A stretch of 64,000 nucleotides of DNA from Kutzneria viridogrisea. Lineage in GTDB: Bacteria > Actinomycetota > Actinomycetes > Mycobacteriales > Pseudonocardiaceae. The stretch lies in NCBI GenBank assembly GCA_014138725.1, contig JACJID010000002.1:634001-698000 (forward strand). The letters run 5' to 3'. Below, piece after piece: positions 22,096 to 29,405 of this stretch. The position numbers were made by a program, and so were the translations under genes. Positions within the stretch are counted from its first letter, which is position 1; every line of letters starts with the position of its first letter. The notes below the pieces were generated by a model, which was not told where the DNA came from, searched no databases, and worked only from the letters and a program-made list of their open reading frames with translations.

Positions 22096-23796
22096 ATGAC
22101 GTACCGATTCAACCCTCCACCGAACTGGCCGAGGATGCCCGCAGGCTGGGTGCCGCCTCAAGGTTGGCAACCGCCCGCCAACTGGCCACAGCTTCCCGAG
22201 TCATGGCAGCTATGGGTCTCTGATACTGCTCGCCCGAACTCTGGTCACGATGTCGCTGGAGGACCATCTCAACAGGCCCTTGTGCCGCCAGTTGCCACCC
22301 CGACGCCGCTGATTCACAATAAAAGCGTCGGATTCTTCGGCGCCCGCAAAAAGCTTCAACAGGTTGAGTCCGAGTTGCGGATAGCTCAGGATCAAGATCG
22401 TCGGCTCCAAGATATGATCCACACAGAAAAAACACGTGCCACACAGCTGGAAGCGCAACTGCAGGAAGCAAATGCCCGCAACACAGCCCTAACGACACAG
22501 ACCGAAGATCTAGCGAAACGCTACGTGGAACTACAGGGAAAAGATGCCGCCACCCTGGAGAAGGAGATTCAAGAGGCTCGGCTTCTACTGACCCGACTGG
22601 CCACTGAGGCTGAATCCCGAAGAGCTGCCAGCGCTCAAGAACAGAATGAGGCAGTAAGCCTACTTTCCTCGGTGCAGAACCAGATCAACACAGCACGGTC
22701 TGAGTTAGAAATTGTCCGTGGCGAGATCGTTGAAACGCAGGATATTGCCCTACTCCAAGAGGCCGGAATCTATGAGTACCGGCACCGCCTGGCGGACGCT
22801 GTTGCCTACAAAGCATCCCTGGAGGAACTTAAGGACGCAATCAAGTACTCCGCCAAGAACAACCACGCCATTACGGCCACCACAAACTGGACGGTCAACA
22901 ACTCGGCCGTCGAGGGTCAGCGCATGGTGCGCGACTTTTCGAAGTTGATGCTGCGCGCATACAACACGGAAGCCGATAACTGCGTCAGAGCAATGCGTCC
23001 ATACAGACTTGAGTCATCCAAAGATCGACTCAATAAGGCCAGGGAGATAGTCTCCAAGCTGGGCAAGACCATGCACATCAACATCTCTTCGCAGTATCAC
23101 AAGCTCCGCCTTCGAGAACTTGAACTGACGTCAGACTACTTGGCAAAAGTAGAAGAAGAGAAAGAACGCATCAGAGCCGAGCGGGAACGTCAGCGAGACG
23201 AGCTTCAGGCTCGCCGCGAGTTCGAGCGGGAAAAGGCTAGACTCGACAAGGAAAAGTCGCACTGGGAAAACGCTATGCAGAAGTGGGCGAGCGCTGGCGA
23301 CATAACCAAGACCGCCGAGGCTCAGGCCAAGCTGGAGGAACTTGGCGAGGCAATAAAGGGAGTAGAGGAGCGAGAGGCCAACATTCGAACCGGCTGGGTC
23401 TATGTGATCTCCAACATCGGCTCCTTCGGTCAGGATGTGGTAAAAATTGGACTAACCAGGCGACTGGACCCCATGGAGAGGGTGCGCGAACTTGGCGACG
23501 CTTCGGTTCCATTCAAATTTGATGTTCACGCATTGATTTTTAACGCGGATGCAGTAAGTCTGGAAACACACCTACATCAGAGGCTCACTGATCAACGAGT
23601 CAATCGCATCAATTTGAGGCGCGAGTTCTTCTACGCAACCCCTGCAGAAGTTCTCGAAATCCTTCGCGACATGGGCCTGCAGGACAATCTGGTGGACTAC
23701 GTCCAAGAACCAGAAGCACAGGAATGGCGATCCAGCCAACAAATCTCCAACACTACACAGAACACAAAAATACCTAACCTCGACACAAGCCAGTAA
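22096..23796 (+). CDS. DUF4041 / T5orf172 (GIY-YIG-like) domain protein with coiled coil
   Basis: ATG 22096 has GGAGG at 8-nt spacing. The 566-aa product opens with a Pro/Trp-rich tail (PPPNWPRMPAGWVPPQGWQP), then a coiled coil (about 75-205). A DUF4041-like region (about 210-365; ATTNWTVNNSAVEGQRMVRDF, LMLRAYNTEADNCV) and a second charged coiled coil follow. A C-terminal T5orf172/MUG113 domain ends it (GWVYVISNIGSFGQDVVKIG near 433, then LETHLHQRLTDQRVNRINLRREFF). That domain is a relative of the GIY-YIG nuclease fold. Base composition is clearly lower in GC than its neighbours, so it was acquired separately. A phage-defence or phage-derived role is plausible but unproven. Confidence 0.82.
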   Translation: MTYRFNPPPNWPRMPAGWVPPQGWQPPANWPQLPESWQLWVSDTARPNSGHDVAGGPSQQALVPPVATPTPLIHNKSVGFFGARKKLQQVESELRIAQDQDRRLQDMIHTEKTRATQLEAQLQEANARNTALTTQTEDLAKRYVELQGKDAATLEKEIQEARLLLTRLATEAESRRAASAQEQNEAVSLLSSVQNQINTARSELEIVRGEIVETQDIALLQEAGIYEYRHRLADAVAYKASLEELKDAIKYSAKNNHAITATTNWTVNNSAVEGQRMVRDFSKLMLRAYNTEADNCVRAMRPYRLESSKDRLNKAREIVSKLGKTMHINISSQYHKLRLRELELTSDYLAKVEEEKERIRAERERQRDELQARREFEREKARLDKEKSHWENAMQKWASAGDITKTAEAQAKLEELGEAIKGVEEREANIRTGWVYVISNIGSFGQDVVKIGLTRRLDPMERVRELGDASVPFKFDVHALIFNADAVSLETHLHQRLTDQRVNRINLRREFFYATPAEVLEILRDMGLQDNLVDYVQEPEAQEWRSSQQISNTTQNTKIPNLDTSQ

Positions 23797-24329
23797 CAAC
23801 GCAGACCAACGTTGACCTTAAGCGGCACAAGAATGCTTAAGGAGAGCGAAAATTCCTGTCGGCTCCCACATAGCACCTGCGCCCAGTATCGGTCACCGAA
23901 ATGGCAGGTGGTTCGACTACCGTACGCTCTGACAGGCAATTAGTAGCCGTCCATTGCGAGGCGTACGCGCGGAAAACACCACCAGCGGGATCAACATTTC
24001 CATCGTCAGAGACGAGCCTCGCGTCATCCCGTCGACCTGGGGCCTACTCGATCAGGTGGCCAGCCGGGGCGCAGTATGCCAACCAACCGGAACCTGCGGT
24101 GCCAGGCTCTGCGCCCCGGCTGGCCACCTGATAGCCCCGTTCAGGTCGGCGGGATGACGCGGAGCAGCCCCTTACAAACCGCAGCGGTCTGCTGCTCGGC
24201 GTCCATCCTGTTGGCCTGCCCGTCCGGCGAGGACATGCAGTTGCACTTCGCCCCCGCGCGGCTCGCCGGGAGCTGTCGTGCACCGCTGGAGTGCCGGAGG
24301 TGAGGCCCCGACCAGGGCGACGGAGTGGC
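23797..24329. other. 533-bp gap containing a very long hairpin
   Basis: No credible coding sequence is seen. The central part (24020-24161) is an exceptional inverted repeat, annotated separately. The first 200 bp keep the lower GC of the upstream gene. Confidence 0.55.
24020..24161. repeat. 142-nt hairpin element with 43 paired positions
   Basis: Nested perfect arms are: 12 bp (24020-24031 with 24150-24161, CGCGTCATCCCG), 7 bp (24033-24039 with 24142-24148, CGACCTG) and 24 bp (24051-24074 with 24109-24132, beginning ATCAGGTGGCC). The terminal loop is 34 nt. Candidates are a single-strand replication origin, a transfer origin, a miniature inverted-repeat element or a very strong terminator. 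No U-tract is present. Confidence 0.75.
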
Positions 24330-25448
24330 TCATTGCAGGCGTTCACCACCTGCGGTCGAGAGCGGCACGACGGGGGTTGCAGTGGGGGTGCCGTGGATGA
24401 TGTGGAGGCTGTGGGGCAGTTCGCGTGTGAGGACTCGGTCGTAGGCGTCCCAGCGGCTGTCGAGGGTGGCCACGTCGAGCAGCACGCTGGCTTGTGGGGT
24501 GTGGGTTCGAGTGAGGCGCAGCACGGTGTCGGTGCTGTGGTCGTGGATGGTGATGTCGTTGGCGTCGCGGCTGAGGTCGAACTCGTCGCCGGGCAGGCCG
24601 ACCACAGGGTGGATCAGGCCGGTCGCCACCGTGGGGGTGGTCGCTCCGCCCGCCCAGTCCAGGTGCACCTGGTCGTTCTCGACGCGGACGCTGCTCCACA
24701 GGGCGTCGCCGGTGAGCCGGATGCGGCGGAGGAGTGCGCTCAAGACGTCGAGCTCAGCTGAATCACGGCGTCCCGCAGTGATCGCGGTGGCTTCCTGCGG
24801 GGTGAGGGCACAGGGGTCGGTGAAGATGTCGAGCTGGCGGCCGTCGAGGGGCGCGGCGTCGAGGAAGGCCATGGCGGCGAGCCATTGGCGGTAGGAGACG
24901 TTGGAGATCAGGACGGTGGCTTGGGGGTCGGTGTCGACGAGGTAGAGCTCGACGTGGCGGCGGTGCAGACGGGCACGGAGGCCCGGTAGGCCCAGGACGT
25001 CGTCGGCGGTGATGCGGGGCATCAGTTCGAGCATGAGTGGGGCCAGTGCGGGTGGCTCGATGTGCAGGACGAGGTCGCCGGGCAGGGAGCGGACCATGCG
25101 GAACACGCGGGCTGGCCGCAGCAGGTCGGCGGGGCGGCGCAGGTGCAGGTAGTTCACGGCGCGTCCGGCGGCGGCGAGGATGCCGGATTCCAGTTCGCGC
25201 TGGTCTCGGGTGGTGGCGTCGGGTAGCACGGCCTGGCGGATGCGGGCGGGCAGCGGGGGCAGGCTGTTCTCGCCGAGTGCGCGGGTGACCCAGTTGTGGG
25301 CCAGCGTCGAGAGCAACTGGGCGCGCTCGTCGGGGTCCAGCAGCTGGCCGCCCTGGCTGATCGCGGGCAGCACGGAGGAATCGGTCTCCCCGGTGTAGCT
25401 GGAACGCAACTCCGCGAGACGACGGATCAACGACGTCCGATTCGGCAT
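24330..25448 (-). CDS. Hypothetical protein of the element (372 aa)
   Basis: The frame is open further upstream, but ATG 25448 (MPNRTSLIRRLAELRSSYTGE) is the first good start; a short upstream ORF ends in TGATG there. Visible features: an all-helical N-terminal half with LLDPDERAQLLSTLAHNWVTRALGENSLPPLPARIRQA, and a C-terminal part rich in beta strands (DEFDLSRDANDITIHDHSTDTVLRLTRT). No signal peptide, membrane helix or known catalytic motif was recognised. It is divergent from the SLOG-XRE pair, so it may be part of the same accessory module. Family unknown. Confidence 0.68.
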   Translation of the reverse strand: MPNRTSLIRRLAELRSSYTGETDSSVLPAISQGGQLLDPDERAQLLSTLAHNWVTRALGENSLPPLPARIRQAVLPDATTRDQRELESGILAAAGRAVNYLHLRRPADLLRPARVFRMVRSLPGDLVLHIEPPALAPLMLELMPRITADDVLGLPGLRARLHRRHVELYLVDTDPQATVLISNVSYRQWLAAMAFLDAAPLDGRQLDIFTDPCALTPQEATAITAGRRDSAELDVLSALLRRIRLTGDALWSSVRVENDQVHLDWAGGATTPTVATGLIHPVVGLPGDEFDLSRDANDITIHDHSTDTVLRLTRTHTPQASVLLDVATLDSRWDAYDRVLTRELPHSLHIIHGTPTATPVVPLSTAGGERLQ

Positions 25449-25587
25449 CAGGCGCCCCAGTTCAGCGAGGCGGTCGATGTACGGGGGTGCGGCCGGAGCG
25501 GACGACGGCGCATGCGAATCTCCGTGGTGCGTTTGACGTCGAGTGTTGGTACACCCATGAGAACCCGACCACGGAGGACAGCGGCTG

Positions 25588-26103
25588 ATGACATTCGATG
25601 ACGTTTCAGATTCGGCGCAGCCTCCCGCTGTGACGATCACCGGCACTCGCTCTGCGCGAATGACACCGGTTCTCGCCCAGGCATTTGCGACCTACCTGCG
25701 GCCGTTCGCGCTGCCGGACACGCGGTTCTACCTCGGCGGTGCCGTTGGCATCGACTCGCACGCCTTGCTCTGGCTCGCAGAGCACACCGACTCCTCGTTG
25801 ATCGTGGTTGCTCCGTCAACAATGGCCGACCAACCGGCAGAAGCCCGCGATGCGGTTGACCGCGCCGCAGAAGCAGGCCGTCTGACCAACGTGGTCGAGT
25901 TGGGGGCACCGCGGCTTGGAACGGCCGCTTACCACGCGCGAAATCGCTGGATGGTCGATCGTAGTGGGCTGGTCATTGGGTTCCCTGCAGGCACCGCCCG
26001 CACCAGTGGAACGTGGTACACCCTGGACTACGCCGCTGAACGGGGGATGCCGCATGTGGTTGTACCTGTGGACAGCTCAGAAGGTGGTGTACTGAAACCG
26101 TGA
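25588..26103 (+). CDS. SLOG/DprA-like Rossmann-fold protein
   Basis: ATG 25588 with GGAGG 10 nt upstream gives 171 aa. The pattern follows the DprA/Smf-LOG superfamily: VTITGTRSARMTP at the first strand, RFYLGGAVGIDSHALLWLAEH (the GGAxGID nucleotide-binding signature), ARNRWMVDRSGLVIGFPAGTARTSGTWYTLDYAAERG and MPHVVVPV. SLOG proteins bind nucleotides or single-stranded DNA and recur in defence and competence contexts. Its stop overlaps the GTG of the XRE-TPR gene (GTGA), indicating a tight functional pair. Whether it is a sensor or enzyme cannot be read here. Confidence 0.78.
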   Translation: MTFDDVSDSAQPPAVTITGTRSARMTPVLAQAFATYLRPFALPDTRFYLGGAVGIDSHALLWLAEHTDSSLIVVAPSTMADQPAEARDAVDRAAEAGRLTNVVELGAPRLGTAAYHARNRWMVDRSGLVIGFPAGTARTSGTWYTLDYAAERGMPHVVVPVDSSEGGVLKP

Positions 26104-27440
26104 CCAGCGGAGATCGCCTGGCCGGTGTGGAGCTGCTGCGACGGCTGCGGGAATCCCGCGGCTGGTCGTGGGCTGATCTCGCACGTGCACTCCAGACGGC
26201 CGCGCGGCGACTCGGGATCGCCTCGGTGATGCAGGTTGAGCTTCCGAGCATCGTCAGGACCTTGGCGCGCTGGGAAAGCGTGACTGGCACGTCGGCGCCA
26301 CGCGAGCGCTACCAGGTTCTGCTCGCGCACATCTACGCGTACACACCGGCGGGCAGCCTCCACATGGGGCCAGGTTCCGACTTCGCCGTCCTGACGACGG
26401 CGCTCCGACACCTCGGCACTCCGCCGAAGCGGCTCGTGCAGATCACCACATTGGTCACCCAAGCCGCGAACACGGACAACGCGCAGTGGCTCGTGTGGCT
26501 CTCCCCTGCAATGCAAGCTCAGGCAGCTGCTGTCCTGAAAGGCGAACGACGACTTGACGAGGAGCTTCTCCAACAGCTTGCTGGCAGCGTTGCCGGTGTC
26601 GCCCGGCAAGTCGGGAACACACCGTTCGGTCGTTTGCAGCTACAACTCGCGCCAATCGTCGAGCTCTGTCGGCTGCTGCTCAAAGCCGACAGCCCGTCCA
26701 ACGAACTGCTTGTCCTCGCCTCGGACGCCACCGCGTTGGCTGCGCGGCTGGCGTTCGAGCTCGCCGATGACGAGGTCTCCATGGCGCTTTACCAGGAAGC
26801 CACCAACACCGCCGGAGAGCTGCCGGAACGCTTCTACCGTGCTGCCATCCTCACCAGCCGCACCATGGTCACCTTGCACGCCACTGGAAGTCCGCACGCA
26901 GCTGCTGACCTGGCACGCGAAGCAGTTGCTGAGGCGCACCGCGGAGCCAGCTACACCATGCGGGCTCGTGCGCATGCCATCCACGCGGAACTCCGTGCCC
27001 GAACTGGTGATCACACGGAGACTCAGCGCGCGCTGAACAAGGCGTGGACAACGGTGGACCAGCTCACCGAGGACGATCCCTGCGGTGGTTTCAACGCCAC
27101 GCGCCTCGCAGGGTTCGACGGACTGTGCGCACTGCACGTTGGCGATGCCGTCCGAGCACACGATCAGCTCGCCCTTGCCGTATCGGCCCTTGACGGACCA
27201 GGTGACCTGGTTCAACGCGGCATCGTCAGCACCGACCTCGCTCTGGCACGACTACGGCTGAACAGCCCGGATGCCTGCGCCGAGTTGATGCACCAAGCCG
27301 TCGACATCACAGCGCACACCGGCGGCCGTGTCTCCGGTCAGCGCATCCGGCAAGTACGCCAAGCACTTCGGCCGTGGCGCAGTGAGTCGTTCGTGCTCGA
27401 CCTCGACGATCATATTCACGACGCACTGATCGGTCGCTGA
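26100..27440 (+). CDS. XRE-family regulator with TPR-like C-terminal domain
   Basis: GTG 26100 overlaps the SLOG stop by four bases. The 446-aa protein begins with an XRE-like helix-turn-helix (LLRRLRESRGWSWADLARALQTAARRLG ... SIVRTLARWESVTG), followed by a long helical region with TPR-like repeats (MRARAHAIHAELRARTGDHTETQRALNKAWTTVD; ADLAREAVAEAHRGAS). Actinomycetes encode many such regulators, often beside small effector genes. Here the effector or sensor partner is the SLOG protein. It most likely regulates this pair or the divergent hypothetical gene. Confidence 0.82.
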   Translation: MTSGDRLAGVELLRRLRESRGWSWADLARALQTAARRLGIASVMQVELPSIVRTLARWESVTGTSAPRERYQVLLAHIYAYTPAGSLHMGPGSDFAVLTTALRHLGTPPKRLVQITTLVTQAANTDNAQWLVWLSPAMQAQAAAVLKGERRLDEELLQQLAGSVAGVARQVGNTPFGRLQLQLAPIVELCRLLLKADSPSNELLVLASDATALAARLAFELADDEVSMALYQEATNTAGELPERFYRAAILTSRTMVTLHATGSPHAAADLAREAVAEAHRGASYTMRARAHAIHAELRARTGDHTETQRALNKAWTTVDQLTEDDPCGGFNATRLAGFDGLCALHVGDAVRAHDQLALAVSALDGPGDLVQRGIVSTDLALARLRLNSPDACAELMHQAVDITAHTGGRVSGQRIRQVRQALRPWRSESFVLDLDDHIHDALIGR

Positions 27441-27767
27441 CGCACCGTCGTGTGAGCAGTCCACATCATCCAGCAGCGTTACTCCGAATGGATGATGGCC
27501 CATCCGCGTACTGGTGTGGCACAGCGTTGGCGATTACACCTGTGGCAGCAAGCTTTCACGACCGAACAGGTGAGGGTGTGACCGTCGACCAGGCCGCAGG
27601 CTGACCGGGAGCGCAAGCCGGGGCAGCAGTGGGTTGTGGACGCACGTAACGCTCTACTTCGTTGCAGCACTGGGGAATTCGCGCGGGCCGAGCCGTGCAT
27701 GGTCGTGAAGCTCGCATCCAACCTCAGCGAGCCGACGCGGCTTGAGCACACGAACAGGAACCTGCAC
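27441..27767. other. Gap with no recognised gene
   Basis: Only short frames with poor codon usage are present on either strand. No clear inverted repeat was found. It presumably holds the promoter of the WhiB-like gene. Confidence 0.5.
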
Positions 27768-28169
27768 ATGGATAGTCCTGGCGATGACACACGCCCAGAT
27801 CACGAACACCAGCGGAGAAGGAGCTGGCGAAGTTCAGCGGCATGCGGTGGGCGGCTGGACTTGGAGTGGTTCGATCCGGAACCAGCGGAGAAGTTGCGCT
27901 GTCTGGCGCTGTGTTCCGCCTGTCCTGTAAGGGCATTCTGCGAGTTAGAGGCGCTCGAGGAACGAGATCCGTGGGGAATCTGGGGTGGACTGGATCCGGA
28001 GGGACGAAGGCGGGTGGCGGAGGAAGGGAACAAGCCGATGCCCGCGGTGTTGCCACCACACGGGACGAACTCACGGTACGCGAAGCACCAATGCCGTTGC
28101 CGTCCGTGCGGTTCAGCACACGTGGAGTACGAACAAGCGAGGAGGGCTCGTCAATCACTCTCTGCGTGA
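27768..28169 (+). CDS. WhiB-like Fe-S protein with a Cys-rich C-terminal extension
   Basis: ATG 27768 (AGGAA 7 nt upstream) gives 133 aa. The WhiB signature is complete: Cys26, then CSACPVRAFC with Cys49, Cys52 and Cys58 (C-x2-C-x5-C), and the turn motif WGIWGGLDPEGRRR. These proteins bind a 4Fe-4S cluster and act with sigma factors on transcription. A C-terminal extension (HGTNSRYAKHQCRCRPCGSAH) carries three further cysteines and looks like the short motif found on many actinophage-encoded proteins. Location inside the integrated element fits a phage or plasmid-type WhiB that reprograms the host. It overlaps the next convergent gene by 15 bp. Confidence 0.85.
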   Translation: MDSPGDDTRPDHEHQRRRSWRSSAACGGRLDLEWFDPEPAEKLRCLALCSACPVRAFCELEALEERDPWGIWGGLDPEGRRRVAEEGNKPMPAVLPPHGTNSRYAKHQCRCRPCGSAHVEYEQARRARQSLSA

Positions 28170-28400
28170 GCGGGCCTTCACGCTGAGCATGGCGAGTCGG
28201 CAGAAGTAAGCGCTCCGAGCGGATTCAGCACGTCGGGCACGTTCACACGGAGACAGGATGCCCTCGGGATCGACTTGATGCTCGAAGCGCTCCAGGGATG
28301 CACGGCGTGCGGGGGCCGTTCGAGCGGAGCGGTCAGTGGTCTTGGCCCAGGACGCGTGAGCGGCGATGCGGGCCCGCAGGGTTCGTTGCTCGGGAGTCAT
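28155..28400 (-). CDS. Small conserved actinobacterial hypothetical protein (81 aa)
   Basis: From ATG 28400 the product reads MTPEQRTLRARIAAHASWAKTTDRSARTAPARRASLERFEHQVDPEGILSPCERARRAESARSAYFCRLAMLSVKARSRRE (read in short segments). The pattern TLRARIAAH..WA.T.D....TAPAR.A...RFE..VDP.G.L...ERARRAE.A..AYF.RLA..SA.AR is one I recognise from a very common small actinobacterial protein of unknown function. It is basic and helical. It lies between the WhiB-like gene (convergent) and the integrase (same strand). Confidence 0.75.
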   Translation of the reverse strand: MTPEQRTLRARIAAHASWAKTTDRSARTAPARRASLERFEHQVDPEGILSPCERARRAESARSAYFCRLAMLSVKARSRRE

Positions 28401-28441
28401 GGAACAAGAACAACACGGGCGTGTCACCAGTGACGCCCTGG

Positions 28442-29341
28442 CTACACACGGTCCCCTCTGGACAGTCGCCTGGCTGCGACCTCAGCGCGCACATCGGCGC
28501 CGGACGCGCCATAGCGTTCCAGCATGGCGTCCGAGGACCAGCCCGCGAGTCGTTTGAGGGTCTGGCCTTCCCCACCGTTGAGCAGGAAGTCGTGCGCGTA
28601 AGTGTGCCGGAACCGGTGCGGGTTGGTCGGTCCGGTGATCCCAGCGATCTGAGCGCGCTTGTCCACGAGCCAGCGCAGGCCGTCAGGCGTCATGGCACCG
28701 CGCTCACCGAGCCAGAAGGCGGCGAGGTGTGCGTGCCGGTGCCTGGCACGGGCTCGGCGATAGCGGTCAAGGGCTCGTCCGGTCTTGGAGCTGAAGTAGA
28801 CAAGGCGGATCTTGCCTCCCTTGCCGTTGACGAGAATCGCGTCACGCTCGAAGTCGACGGTTTCCGTTGTCATGGCACAGATCTCGGAAGCACGCACACC
28901 GAGGTCGAGCAGGCAGCGGATGATCGCTTCGTCGCGGAGGTCGGCGAACTCCTTGCCCTTGCACGCCCCGATCCACGCCTTGAGCTCGTCGTCGGTGATC
29001 ACGGGCACGATCGGATCGGAGGGCGCGGGCTTGCGCATCCCGGCCATCGGGTGCGCAGACAGCTCCCCTTCGGTGACAAGCCAAGTGCAGAATCGGTGGA
29101 GTCCGACCCAGTACGTGCGCAGGGTGCCCTTGGTGAACCGGTTGGCGACCTGTGCGAGCCACTCCTGGATGGACTCGCGTCTCAGCTCTCCCAGCACAGG
29201 TTCGCGCCCCTGCTCGCTGAGCCAGTCGGTGAAGAAGCGGACTGGCTGGCTGTAGGCGCGGTAGGTGTTGTCAGAGCGCCCCTCGGCGCGGAGATCACGG
29301 CGGAAGGAGGCCAACAAGTCCACCAGCGGCTCCTCGATCAT
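28442..29341 (-). CDS. Tyrosine recombinase / integrase of the element
   Basis: The 299-aa protein has an N-terminal SAM-like core-binding domain (residues 5-90: LLASFRRDLRAEGRSDNTYRAYSQ ... LRTYWVGLHRFCTWLVTEG) and a C-terminal catalytic domain. All catalytic residues are visible: Arg150 (LGVRASE), Lys177 (GKGGKIR), His242-x-x-Arg245 (PHRFRH), Trp268 (AGWSS) and the nucleophile Tyr277 (LERYG). It starts 73 bp from the right attachment repeat and reads away from it. This is the usual arrangement of an integrase with its att site upstream. It would catalyse integration and excision at the LigD-pol gene. Confidence 0.94.
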   Translation of the reverse strand: MIEEPLVDLLASFRRDLRAEGRSDNTYRAYSQPVRFFTDWLSEQGREPVLGELRRESIQEWLAQVANRFTKGTLRTYWVGLHRFCTWLVTEGELSAHPMAGMRKPAPSDPIVPVITDDELKAWIGACKGKEFADLRDEAIIRCLLDLGVRASEICAMTTETVDFERDAILVNGKGGKIRLVYFSSKTGRALDRYRRARARHRHAHLAAFWLGERGAMTPDGLRWLVDKRAQIAGITGPTNPHRFRHTYAHDFLLNGGEGQTLKRLAGWSSDAMLERYGASGADVRAEVAARRLSRGDRV

Positions 29342-29405
29342 GAGCCGAGGTTATCCGGCGAGTGGACTGTATGCTAGCCCTCGACCAACTCCATCAGAGG
29401 CTGTT

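Noticed and set aside
24076-24303. 75-codon plus-strand frame next to the long hairpin
   Set aside because: It begins within the hairpin, has no binding site and no sensible protein pattern.
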